A stretch of DNA of 64,000 bases from Branchiostoma floridae. Its lineage: Eukaryota; Chordata; Leptocardii; Amphioxiformes; Branchiostomatidae. Position numbers and translations under genes: made by a program. The DNA lies in NCBI RefSeq assembly GCF_000003815.2, contig NC_049985.1:23253406-23317405 (forward strand), read 5' to 3'. The notes under the pieces are model-generated. The model made no database searches, had not been told where the DNA came from, and saw nothing but the letters and a program-made list of their open reading frames with translations. Of the stretch, positions 31,801 to 34,392 are shown one piece after another. Numbering within the stretch: position 1 is the first letter of the stretch; every line of letters begins with the position of its first letter.

Positions 31801-32081
31801 TTATCGCATAATGTGAAGTAGCATGCGTGCTTTACTTCCTAAAATTAAAATCAACATCTGTCGGAAAACTAACACCCTTTTGTAGAGTTTAGGAATCCTT
31901 TAAATTTTGGCGCTCGGTCCGATCCAACAATGAGAAACAAGCGCGACTATACATTTATGATTTTTTATTTAAAAAAAATATAAAGATGTTGGAATTAGTT
32001 TTTTTGTGTGTACTCACCAGCTTGTGCTGCCATAACAAAGGCTGTGATCCCACAAACGCACAGCAGGACTTCCTTCCACAT
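785..32081 (-). CDS. Secreted MACPF-domain protein, 16 coding exons
   Basis: This gene encodes a predicted secreted pore-forming-type protein. Sixteen exons join in phase through GT-AG introns and total 980 codons including the stop at 785. Order of parts: signal peptide (residues 1-21); basic stretch ending in the furin-type site RAKR (39-42); an Ala/Val/Asp-rich amphipathic segment; an acidic linker; MACPF domain (about 200-565) with FLGTGFD, YEMFLDF, the signature WGTHYI and a later GG motif followed by WLESIEDFP; then about 400 residues of C-terminal region that may be a Methyltransf_FA-like beta domain. MACPF proteins oligomerise and insert beta hairpins into membranes, as in perforin, MPEG1 and cnidarian cytolysins. 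A role in immune killing or defence is inferred. The ATG at 32079-32081 is chosen because a clean signal peptide follows it. Nothing in the coding exons is obviously broken, but exon 10 has an odd acceptor. Confidence 0.85.
1186..1480. mobile_element. Truncated copy of the TGTGACAGCG/CTCGCCCC element
   Basis: It starts with TGTCACAGCGATCTCGCC and poly-C runs, then the segment after the A-run (GGGTTTACATAACATTTTAG, GTTGGACTTGTTTC, TTGTATTAC). This matches the left half of the complete element at 43028-44178. The right terminus is missing. It lies in the last intron of the MACPF gene. Confidence 0.6.
1946..2092 (-). CDS. MACPF gene exon 15
   Basis: It has 49 codons, phase 0-0, acceptor CGTGCAG and donor GTATTA. 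It encodes ALRLAVTQLDKGSKGLG and YFICIEEDLD-type sequence ending QFGKTPDNE. It continues the C-terminal beta domain. Confidence 0.75.
2175..2430. repeat. GA-rich (AAGG/GAAA) low-complexity tract with an internal near-duplicate
   Basis: Purine-rich GGAAGGAAAA-type sequence is broken by two similar blocks containing GGAATCAGAATTATGTCATA (about 2142 and 2298). It is intronic. Confidence 0.7.
2503..2698 (-). CDS. MACPF gene exon 14: start of possible Methyltransf_FA-like domain
   Basis: The acceptor is TTCTTCAG and the donor GTACTG, phase 2 to 0. It encodes CIHFTAASKGDIFVVFSGV and HETWVTVEIST. The F-x-A-x-x-D-I-x-V-x-F-S pattern resembles the opening of Methyltransf_FA (DM3-like) beta-sandwich domains. 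The family call is tentative. Confidence 0.75.
2994..3172 (-). CDS. MACPF gene exon 13
   Basis: The acceptor is CAATCAG and the donor GTAAGT, phase 0 to 2. It encodes VGGLVMTYEENTGTFTVTQ and LPAWVNGMVVARAEYKSVL, a strand-rich piece ending in a helix. Confidence 0.8.
3268..4583. mobile_element. Inverted-repeat DNA element with AGGGCGCGGTCACA ends
   Basis: The left end reads AGGGCGCGGTCACATAGG then GTGCGATCGTCGTAC. The right end is its imperfect reverse complement (GTACGACAACCGCATGACC then GTGCCCT). A shorter relative is at 46344-46550. A non-LTR 3' fragment (3540-4128) is nested inside. The superfamily is unresolved; the CGATCGTCGTACGA core is itself near-palindromic. Confidence 0.55.
3540..4128 (+). 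mobile_element. Non-LTR retrotransposon 3' fragment
   Basis: The open frame to 3991 carries RICQFCNLNKVEDEAHSLL followed by a Cys. This is the CxxC...EDE.H...C zinc-finger-like C-terminus common after reverse transcriptase in non-LTR elements. It is followed by GAATGTGCAATAAAGG and an A-rich end, the same terminus as at about 42390 and 52930. It is 5'-truncated and has no RT core. Confidence 0.7.
4646..4951 (-). CDS. MACPF gene exon 12
   Basis: This exon has 102 codons, phase 0-0, with acceptor ATCTTAG and donor GTATAA. It contains GPFLSSDFLIPAGEAGCETA, then FKVVFILPYNIPNFLLA and LNLKYRSRSHSWLTIRP. The alternating hydrophobic pattern suggests beta strands. The exon overlaps the 3' edge of no repeat. 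Confidence 0.8.
5481..5658 (-). CDS. MACPF gene exon 11
   Basis: The acceptor is TTGTGCAG and the donor GTAGGA, phase 2 to 0. It encodes RKTLSEDGNGRKYYVEETT and EIRYCDFEEKDDLITAFTEK. It links the MACPF core to the C-terminal region. I recognise no domain in it. Confidence 0.8.
6200..6421 (-). CDS. MACPF gene exon 10: C-terminal MACPF motif
   Basis: It encodes NEVMEVQGGDQKIAAA, then DWLESIEDFPKAFEF and LPITDLL, matching the GGD...W-x-x-S...P...I...LL pattern that closes a MACPF domain. The donor is GTGTGTG, phase 2-2. The acceptor that keeps the frame is at 6422-6423. A 28-bp tandem copy creates a second acceptor at 6450-6451 that would give a premature stop. Confidence 0.8.
6397..6452 (-). 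repeat. 28-bp exact tandem duplication across the exon 10 splice acceptor
   Basis: Two identical 28-bp copies (6397-6424 and 6425-6452) each contain an AG acceptor plus the first codons of exon 10. Only the inner copy (acceptor 6422-6423) continues the frame. Confidence 0.85.
6589..7070. mobile_element. MITE with CACTACCAAAAATG terminal repeats
   Basis: The left end is CACTACCAAAAATG and the right end is CATTTTTGGTAGTG. The interior is AT-rich with long homologous T/A arms and repeated CCATGGGGCAAGC / CCATGGGGTAAGC blocks. A second copy is at 41173-41690. It lies in intron 9. The CACTA-like ends are suggestive only. Confidence 0.7.
7495..7786 (-). CDS. MACPF gene exon 9: GTHY signature and second insertion region
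   Basis: The acceptor is TCTGCCAG and the donor GTGAGT, phase 1 to 2. It begins KFILRWGTHYITSAKFGGQL, which is the MACPF signature (aromatic-GTHY followed by GG). A polar Ser/Glu/Gln-rich helix-forming region follows (QESFAKAAQSDFHKLFSTYS), in the place expected for TMH2. Confidence 0.9.
7836..8028. repeat. (CA)n microsatellite, compound
   Basis: About 190 bp of ACAC repeats interrupted by TACAC, GCAC and CATCC units, in intron 8. All long Cys/Val or His/Thr open frames over it come from the repeat and are not genes. Confidence 0.95.
8040..8511 (+). mobile_element. 3' end of a non-LTR retrotransposon
   Basis: The frame at 8200-8318 reads RAASDWNKLSHELQTAN then RRQQVKHMRDLAKDT and a stop, like the SxxWNxLPxxL...F...L C-terminus of non-LTR RT proteins. 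It ends in an (AACAATA)n-type tail at about 8482-8511. It is inserted next to CA repeats in intron 8. Confidence 0.6.
8507..8590. repeat. Short (CA)n tract
   Basis: A degenerate ACACAC tract with GCAT and GGAC interruptions. Intronic. Confidence 0.85.
8939..9051 (-). CDS. MACPF gene exon 8
   Basis: The acceptor is TTTTTTAG and the donor GTGAGT, phase 2 to 1. It encodes YEMFLDFVGPENLNLAFLRDFLNLPGTYFAIGADREF in this phase. It is the segment directly before the GTHY signature and is usual in the family. Confidence 0.85.
9505..9852 (-). CDS. MACPF gene exon 7: first membrane-insertion region
   Basis: This is the largest exon (348 bp), with acceptor TTTCAG, donor GTGAGC, and phase 2-2. It encodes YKEFHVPDTMTVQGTYDTD, then a helix (SAKSIFQQEMNKAQGHL) and a Gly/Ser/Ala/Phe-rich low-complexity stretch. 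That position fits the first transmembrane-hairpin helix cluster (TMH1) of MACPF proteins. Confidence 0.85.
10247..10298. repeat. 52-bp perfect palindrome
   Basis: Arms 10247-10272 and 10273-10298 are exact reverse complements with no spacer (centre GGTTTT|AAAACC). It lies in intron 6. Confidence 0.95.
10575..10700. repeat. Dispersed repeat, inverted relative to 39540-39655
   Basis: It contains CACGATGGTTAAATT, CTCCCGCGCGG and a CCGCGGAGG block. The reverse complement of this order occurs at 39540-39655 (GGAGCTCGCGCGGGG, AAATTTAACCATCGTGATG). It is an unclassified interspersed repeat. Confidence 0.5.
10805..10917 (-). CDS. MACPF gene exon 6: MACPF N-terminal strand
   Basis: The acceptor is ACTTGCAG and the donor GTAGGA, phase 0 to 2. 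It contains ALFLGTGFDGRGEYS and KKSLIQRACNG. The LG-x-GFD pattern near the start is typical of invertebrate MACPF domains. Confidence 0.85.
10951..11410. mobile_element. hAT-like element with 8-bp target duplication GTCACCAG
   Basis: It is flanked on both sides by exact GTCACCAG (10943-10950 and 11411-11418). The ends are TAGGGGTG and CACCCCCA. The interior has ACCGGTCC and GGTCCAGG-type repeats shared with 12609-13734. An 8-bp duplication is the mark of hAT transposition. At 460 bp it is non-autonomous. It starts 33 bp upstream of exon 6. Confidence 0.85.
11630..11829. mobile_element. Fold-back MITE
   Basis: Arms 11630-11700 and about 11759-11829 are imperfect inverted repeats. The outer 44 bp are nearly perfect (CATAATTCCACCAGGTG against CACCTGGTGGAATTATG), separated by a spacer of about 58 bp. 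It lies in intron 5. Confidence 0.8.
12125..12272 (-). CDS. MACPF gene exon 5
   Basis: The acceptor is TTTTACAG and the donor GTAAGT, phase 2 to 0. It opens with an acidic run (GDDDDESSDG), followed by a Cys-containing segment (NGCFGSNYAEGDPCYEG) that leads into the MACPF fold. The two cysteines could form a local disulfide. Confidence 0.8.
12365..12598. mobile_element. Long-hairpin MITE
   Basis: The left arm (TCACCTTTATCCGCGGGG, GGTAACCTG, TATCCGTTGTTTTTAA) pairs with the right arm (TTAAAAACAACGGATATAG, GGTTACC, CGCGGATAAAAGTGA). Inner GGGATATC and GATATCCC also pair. The hAT-like element at 12609 landed 11 bp outside its right arm. Confidence 0.75.
12609..13734. mobile_element. hAT-like element with 8-bp target duplication ATCACGGA
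   Basis: It is flanked by exact ATCACGGA (12601-12608 and 13735-13742). The ends are TAGGGCTGGGTACCGGTAC and GTACC-AATACCCAGCCCTA. Subterminal GGTCCAGGTCCGGTTC repeats form near-palindromes. I see no transposase. At 1126 bp it is non-autonomous and related to 10951-11410. Confidence 0.85.
13743..14303. other. Intron sequence, nothing recognised
   Basis: AT-rich intron 4 sequence between the hAT-like element and exon 4. I see no repeat structure or coding signal. Confidence 0.5.
14304..14404 (-). CDS. MACPF gene exon 4
   Basis: The acceptor is CTCACTCAG and the donor GTTTGT, phase 0 to 2. It encodes RVQLIHGRGTNTGD and AGYELRLAFDREDDG. The longer open frame over the same bases has the wrong phase for both neighbours and was not used. 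Confidence 0.75.
14405..15663. other. Intron 3 sequence, nothing recognised
   Basis: No open frame here has flanking splice sites in the right phase, and I see no terminal repeats. Confidence 0.5.
15664..15783 (-). CDS. MACPF gene exon 3
   Basis: This exon has exactly 40 codons, phase 0-0, acceptor GTGAAAG and donor GTGAGG. It encodes an acidic, probably helical stretch (EDYFSGQFDKADEEFDKVL) before a Gly/Ser run. It is separated from exon 2 by a 12.5-kb intron that contains the whole gypsy element. Confidence 0.75.
15985..16085. repeat. Copy of the GCGCCACCTAC...TAGACACC interspersed repeat
   Basis: It contains GCAGCGCCACCTACATCGGC and ending CTGATAGACACCGG. This is the motif pair seen at 49960-50055, 51480-51870 (two inverted copies) and 63450-63540. 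Confidence 0.5.
16400..16623 (-). repeat. 3' LTR of the gypsy element (intact)
   Basis: 224 bp, TG...CA ends, alignable throughout with the split LTR at 24565-27755 (for example CTCTAACACTACTAGTAACC in both). A few substitutions separate the two LTRs. Confidence 0.9.
16624..16642 (-). other. Polypurine tract of the gypsy element
   Basis: On the minus strand, AAAG followed by a run of G and then AAG abuts the 3' LTR. This is the expected position and composition for the plus-strand primer of reverse transcription. Confidence 0.75.
16673..18461 (-). pseudogene. gypsy integrase and end of RNase H, frameshifted
   Basis: The region is read in several frames. In order: ARWLEKLASFPFTVQHRPG and NADSLSRLPC (RNase H end), a zinc-binding H-H-C-C region (GHLGVDKT ... 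FFGACRDCARKK), integrase core pieces (FGIPYQLHSDQGRNFDSE, then TSAYHTEGD), TYRSSVHASSGYTPFFLTYG and FEVGDRVWL, and a late RIIVHFNRLKPC block like a GPY/F module. At least three frame changes make it non-functional. Confidence 0.85.
18586..19465. mobile_element. mariner-like fold-back element, TA target duplication
   Basis: The left terminus is CGAGGGGTGATCAATAAGTT and the right terminus its inverse (GATCACCCCTCG), with TA on both sides. The arms are inverted repeats over more than 200 bp. A third, decayed terminus-like block (TGTGCTTATTATTTCTCCG ... GAGGACTTATTGAT) lies in the middle at about 19069-19125. I identified no transposase. It interrupts the RNase H end of the gypsy element. Confidence 0.8.
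19468..19900 (-). pseudogene. gypsy RNase H domain
   Basis: It encodes PLFKLEMMMWEEEC, then LTESPTLAFPDFRRPFILD, TDASDLGLGAVLSQ and IAYYSLTL, and RKELPALVDSVWHFFHYL with TDRHALQWL. These are the RNase H1-like DTDASxxGxGAVLSQ and TDxxAL motifs. The preceding RT core is absent and the C-terminal part is cut by the mariner-like insertion. Confidence 0.9.
20047..20944. mobile_element. hAT-like non-autonomous element
   Basis: The ends are CAGAGGCGGAGGCA and TGCCGCTGCCACTG, an imperfect inverted repeat of the CAGNGGCGG hAT type. The interior consists of four diverged copies of a 180-195-bp unit (GAAATTTTGAAATCTGG ... GCTAAG; starts near 20192, 20381, 20578, 20754). Any 8-bp target duplication is too decayed to state. 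It splits the protease-RT linker of the gypsy element. Confidence 0.65.
20945..21170 (-). pseudogene. gypsy protease-RT linker
   Basis: It encodes IPGRHEVLTPGCM, then EEVQGARTVVCPSAETVPV and INRSPEPVTF. After the hAT-like insertion it continues with RGTKVGHL at about 20020. This is the conserved inter-domain segment of Ty3/gypsy pol. Confidence 0.75.
21171..21475 (-). pseudogene. gypsy aspartic protease
   Basis: It encodes LLDSGAGPTSQT (active-site DSGA) in one frame and then, after a frameshift, VINGLVVPKRLFVVHGL and CILGLDFM (the second conserved ILGxD motif) in another. Confidence 0.8.
21536..21944 (-). pseudogene. gypsy gag, main part
   Basis: It encodes FDSWLSQFGHLAKL, WKPEDQASYLMLHLEGP and LYAESLGETTAATYAAL, a retrotransposon gag capsid-like pattern, and then a frameshift into FGARIKQQRSLDELFHF. 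The first codons lie at 24425-24474, across the CR1-like insertion. Confidence 0.75.
21952..22484 (+). pseudogene. CR1-like endonuclease C-terminal part
   Basis: It has the apurinic-endonuclease motifs GDFN, SVLDLVIT and GRGDH, then a linker VDDCIPLTKPKQK. The N-terminal half is missing through 5' truncation. After RARKKKK the frame ends at 22484 and the RT frame is entered at 22528, so one frameshift separates the two. Confidence 0.8.
22528..24348 (+). CDS. CR1-like reverse transcriptase, long open frame
   Basis: 606 codons with no stop. Visible RT blocks are NPAKSAGPDDLHPSLLKEL, WKEAHVTPIHKKGS, NYRPVSLTSVVGKVLESII, FVPKRSCTTQLLD, VYLDFKKAFDSVPH, GIPQGSVLGPTLFVVYIND and FADDSKIY. FADD is the catalytic aspartate box. 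The C-terminus has VRPHLEYANVVWGP and RTVRLWNSLPEEV, the normal end of CR1/jockey-type ORF2. The ATG is simply the first in the frame; the true ORF2 started upstream in the endonuclease. The intact RT suggests a fairly young insertion. Confidence 0.92.
   Translation: MRYAKARNYLRSLTRQLCSSYERKLVKDLKSNPKVFWRYAKSRMSTRPKIASLVQPDSNIAESDYDKADVLNKYFASVFTNEDMANIPSMSTKPGVQTLDRIMTSQEIVRDKLANLNPAKSAGPDDLHPSLLKELADQLAYPLTQIFNKSLSVGKLPSNWKEAHVTPIHKKGSRTEPGNYRPVSLTSVVGKVLESIIRDILVDHFMVNNLFTDSQHGFVPKRSCTTQLLDVMNDWSLSLERGESVDSVYLDFKKAFDSVPHQRLLVKLKAYGIDGTLLTWMRDFLHQRRQRVVINGSQSPWCEVTSGIPQGSVLGPTLFVVYINDLPDVITSTVKIFADDSKIYRPICSHADQVALQRDLCAVEHWSEIWQLPFNAGKCKTLHLGSKNQRAKYTLGGHELEQTRVEKDLGLAVDDQLKFHVNTAAAALKGNQVLGLVKRAFTNLDESSVPILYKCMVRPHLEYANVVWGPHFSTDQKIIERVQHRATRLVPSLKGMPYSSRLRKLKLPTLKYRRERGDMIQLYKIMTKKERIDPESFFELANLDKTRGHCFKIKVPLARSNVRRQSFSTRTVRLWNSLPEEVVTANSVNAFKTMLDKFWEHKRYKE
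24425..24474 (-). pseudogene. gypsy gag N-terminus
   Basis: The ATG is at 24474 (minus strand) and the frame runs MAAKCDSLLVKFLRRTAN to the edge of the CR1-like insertion. It resumes in the same protein at 21944. Confidence 0.7.
24548..24563 (-). other. Primer binding site of the gypsy element, tRNA-Leu type
   Basis: It begins within one or two bases of the 5' LTR edge. The plus strand reads CCCACTTCTGACACC, which matches the 3' end of a eukaryotic tRNA-Leu (…CCCACTTCTGACACCA) except the last base. The tRNA identity rests on memory of that tRNA end. Confidence 0.7.
24565..24718 (-). repeat. 5' LTR of gypsy element, piece 1
   Basis: It matches 16400-16553 of the 3' LTR and ends in TCAA, which is repeated after element A. 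The rest of the LTR is at 25195-25216 and 27700-27755. Without the duplications the pieces sum to 224 bp, exactly the length of the intact LTR. Confidence 0.9.
24719..25194. mobile_element. Element A: 476-bp inverted-repeat transposon, TCAA target duplication
   Basis: The ends are GGTCTCAGAACACAGT and ACTGTGTTCTGAGACC, flanked by TCAA on both sides (24715-24718 and 25195-25198). It has the same length as the E units and shares subterminal AAATCCCCATAGG and AAAACTGTGTTCTG. It is a diverged member of the same family. Confidence 0.85.
25195..25216 (-). repeat. 5' LTR of gypsy element, piece 2
   Basis: CATGAACTGGAACT matches the intact LTR at 16552-16566. The piece ends in TTGA, which is repeated at 27700-27703 after the E-S array. 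Confidence 0.85.
25217..25692. mobile_element. Element E copy 1 (476 bp)
   Basis: The ends are GGTAGCAGAACACAGT and ACTGTGTTCTGCTACC. No transposase frame. It is flanked by TTGA on the left and TTCA on the right. Confidence 0.85.
25693..26221. repeat. Spacer S copy 1 between E elements
   Basis: 529 bp of unrelated unique-looking sequence. It contains a 22-bp palindrome at 25815-25836 with core GTTGCCATGGCAAC, and a long C-run near 25906. It is repeated as S copy 2 with few differences. Confidence 0.85.
25815..25836. promoter_or_regulatory. Palindromic RFX X-box motif
   Basis: GTTGCCATGGCAAC matches the ideal palindromic RFX X-box, set inside a 22-bp perfect palindrome. Function is not shown by sequence. 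Confidence 0.5.
26222..26697. mobile_element. Element E copy 2 (476 bp)
   Basis: Apparently identical by eye to copy 1, with the same ends. Flanked by TCAA on the left and TTCA on the right. Confidence 0.85.
26698..27223. repeat. Spacer S copy 2
   Basis: 526 bp, nearly identical to S copy 1. It differs in the C-run length and a few bases (GATCAG/GTTCAG, ACCATTAAA/ACCACTAAA, CGGCGCC/CGGGGCC). The X-box palindrome is at 26820-26841. Confidence 0.85.
27224..27699. mobile_element. Element E copy 3 (476 bp)
   Basis: Same ends as copies 1 and 2. Followed by TTGA (27700-27703), the partner of 25213-25216, so the whole E-S-E-S-E block behaves as one insertion. Confidence 0.85.
27700..27755 (-). repeat. 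5' LTR of gypsy element, piece 3
   Basis: It matches the outer end of the intact LTR (GGGGTCTTCCCTGACCTCTC ... CCCCGGTTACA) and is followed by the CTAT target duplication. Confidence 0.9.
27760..28263. other. Intron 2 remainder, nothing recognised
   Basis: No repeat or coding signal stands out between the gypsy target site and exon 2. Confidence 0.5.
28264..28445 (-). CDS. MACPF gene exon 2: basic propeptide, furin-type site, amphipathic segment
   Basis: The acceptor is TATACAG and the donor is GTAGTT, phase 1 to 0. The correct frame reads through REIHRVPVPARRTHRAKR and then AVPPAVASFVADAAQDVGG. RAKR fits the R-x-K/R-R proprotein-convertase rule. The following segment alternates Ala/Val with Asp/Gly and looks amphipathic. 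The other frames are GC-rich shadows. Confidence 0.8.
28585..29395. mobile_element. ACCTCCATGAAAT interspersed repeat, copy 1
   Basis: It begins GACATCATACCTCCATGAAA and runs through AT-rich sequence with regularly spaced blocks (TTGCATATTTGGTACCTGCT, ATTAAGTCC-type) to CA-rich 3' sequence. Homologous copies are at 29405-30150, 50068-50770 and 55868-56634. The class is unknown. Confidence 0.6.
29405..30150. mobile_element. ACCTCCATGAAAT interspersed repeat, copy 2
   Basis: It starts CACCTCCATGATCCATGAAA and ends AAAACTATACCTCCATTTTTC ATGG, where the terminal motif can form a small hairpin. It lies directly after copy 1 in the same orientation. Confidence 0.6.
30265..30810. repeat. 271-bp tandem duplication
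   Basis: Copies 30265-30535 and 30536-about 30806 differ at only a handful of positions (for example CCTCACCACTG/CCCCGCCACTG and CCCTTGTG/CCCCTGTG). It is a recent intronic duplication. Confidence 0.9.
31090..32017. other. Intron 1 sequence, nothing recognised
   Basis: No convincing exon or terminal-repeat structure beside exon 1. Confidence 0.45.
32018..32081 (-). CDS. MACPF gene exon 1: signal peptide
   Basis: The ATG is at 32081 on the minus strand. It encodes MWKEVLL, then a hydrophobic core (CVCGITAFVMA) ending AAQA, a classic eukaryotic signal peptide with an A-x-A cleavage context. The exon ends in phase 1 before GTGAGT. A possible 5'-UTR acceptor (TTGTAG) lies just upstream of the ATG. 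Confidence 0.85.
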
Positions 32082-32337
32082 GGTCACTTTTACAAGACTG
32101 GAAGAAACCTACAAGATAAACAATACTTTTGGTTGTTTTGATTCGCATACCCGTTTAAAATATTAAATTGGTACATATAGATGAACTATGATAACGATGA
32201 TGATATTCATGTGGAGGGGAGGGGGATGGCTTTTGAGGCCATTCGCCAACATTCATGTTTCATTTGCGCATGTGCAGAAGATAAAAACGGCACATCCCCC
32301 GGGGGAAAGGGCGAGACGCAAGCCGGCTCCCGGCGTC

Positions 32338-32352
32338 GGCTATTTTATAGCC
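32338..32352 (-). promoter_or_regulatory. Candidate TATA box of the MACPF gene
   Basis: The minus strand reads GGCTATAAAATAGCC, a palindromic TATA context in a locally GC-rich patch about 260 bp upstream of the ATG. If used, transcription would start near 32310-32318. This is motif and position only. Confidence 0.35.
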
Positions 32353-32619
32353 CCATCTGTCCCCGTTTCAGACGGCAATGGAAGGTCTTTCAGCCGTCCG
32401 AGCGTTCAACATAAAAACTTACAGGACGGCCCGGATGCTCACGATGTGTCCGCGACCATTTCGCGACGGCAAATGACGCGTCCAGACGGTTTAGAACGGG
32501 CTCAAACGCTCTTAGACGGTCATAGACGGCGTCTCTGCAATTTCAGACGCTTTCTTTTTCGCAAAGGAACGCCTGTACGGCTTATGCTTGAGACATGAAA
32601 TTTGATTACCTTTCCTGAA

Positions 32620-33345
32620 ATGTAGTTGTCATGGTAACAACTTTAGTTTGGAACGCTTTCCATTTTTCGTGTTGCCAAGGAAACCAGTTGTTGACAGGCA
32701 TTTTTAAAGAAAATTGATAATTTTTGTCATAGTAATGTATTTTTCTCAGATTTTATTGCTACTTTACTGCTATTCGATTACATGAATAGAATCTTATGTA
32801 AATTACTGTTTCCTTCATGATTATGATAAATGCATAAATAACGCTGATTTAATGACGTCGTCGGTCAAAATCCAAGTTGGAATAGCACACCATGTCGCTA
32901 GACCAAATATAACTAACTTATGATCCCCTTATTTTTTCTCAATTAAAAAAACATTTAAATAGTCTATTTTCGATGTCTTGTGCCGTTGTTTGCTGAAAAT
33001 AATGCAAACAAAAATATGCATGACGCCATTTTATGACGTCTTTTGACGTCATTGTTGTTGCTATTGACGTTGCAACAGACGTCGTAGCAGATAATATTAT
33101 TCTATCTACAATTGCTGCTACATTTTGGTTGCATACATAAAAGTTTTCTGGGAATTCCTGTTTTCATGGTTACAACCAATATAATCACATAGATGACGTC
33201 ATCATGACATCATATTATGTTATAATGCCGTCAAATTTCACAAATCGTCATATCTTACTTATGATAAGTTATGAAGGAGTTCTAGGAGTTTCAAACTTGG
33301 CCTCAAAAGCCACCCTCCCCCATCCCATGGCCAGATAGACCAAAA
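32620..33345. mobile_element. TTAA-family element, decayed copy
   Basis: It aligns in order with the complete copies at 54181-55135 and 58195-59123: TTGACAGGCATTTTT, ATGACGTCGTCGGTCAAAATCCA, TTTTGACGTCATTG, ATGACGTCATCATG and GGCCTCAAAAGCC. The left terminus is lost. Confidence 0.65.
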
Positions 33346-33499
33346 TAGCAAGTTACATGCTTCGAAAGACTTTTAGTCCTAAAGTTTACCCCTGATCTTA
33401 AGTAGAATTGTACCTTACATTCAATCTGTTGCCAAGGAAGCTGGGGAAATGGTGGGTTCTTTGTATCGCACCAGAAAGTATCTGACTCCTTCTGTATCT

Positions 33500-33880
33500 T
33501 TGTAAGCGCCAGATAAGGCCAACAATGGAACACTGCTGTCACATCTGGGTCGGAGCTTCAAAGAACTCCCTGACCTGTCTCAACAGAGTACAAAACCGCT
33601 TACGGAATCTTGTTGGGAGTGAAATTTTCGCCACCTTACAACCCCGGCGTAGTGAAGCAAGTCTAGCGTTATTCTATCATTACTTCCACGGCAAATGCTC
33701 AGCAGAACTTCACTCTCTTGTTCCTCCACAACGAACTTTCTCCGCAAGAACACGTTTTGCCTCTTACACGAAAGCAAAGCATCTTTTTTTTTCTCCGTAA
33801 TCCACCTCTGAGGAGGAAGTTCCATGTTGATAGCTTCTTTCCTAGAACTACAGCATCAAAGCCAGTCACTTTGCACAATG
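33500..33880 (+). pseudogene. Non-LTR retrotransposon RT C-terminus
   Basis: The frame gives MEHCCHIWVGASKNSLTCL, RVQNRLRNLVGSEI and LALFYHYFHGKCSAEL, then after a frameshift RRKFHVDSFFPRTTA. This is the Y/H-C-x-H-x-W...LxRVQxRxxRL...FFPRT pattern at the end of non-LTR ORF2 proteins. It is 5'-truncated and frameshifted. Confidence 0.75.
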
Positions 33881-34392
33881 CGAAGTTATCCAGCTGGACC
33901 GCACCGGTGTGGGGGGGACTTGGGGATTCCGTGCAATTAACAGAGGCGTGCGTTTATCCGTTGTGCAATAAACTGGCTTCTACCCAAAATCAATCTTTCC
34001 TCATCTGCTTGACAACATCCGTGTTGACTGGACGCCCTTATGTTTATCAGACGCTGCAAAATCATTACGACCTCTAACCCCCGGTCAGTGTAAACAGGAC
34101 ATGGTGGTATTTTTTTTCTTTTATTGATTGCTTTTATTGATTTCTTCTAACAAAGATGCAACAATAGATGTCTATTCTACCTGGTAGCCACGCTGGTCTA
34201 GCCTGTGTTTACACAATCTCTTTGCTGACTGGGGTTGATTGGGGCCTCCTTCCTCCCTAAGCGGCGACTGTAGGGCCGGCCGGTAGAAGCGCGGATTTAG
34301 TTAGGCTAAATGTTGGTCTAAAAGTGTTGAACTTAGAGAAAACATCTCACACATCTCAGTGATCGGGTTCAAACTTCGAAATGCTTCTTGGC

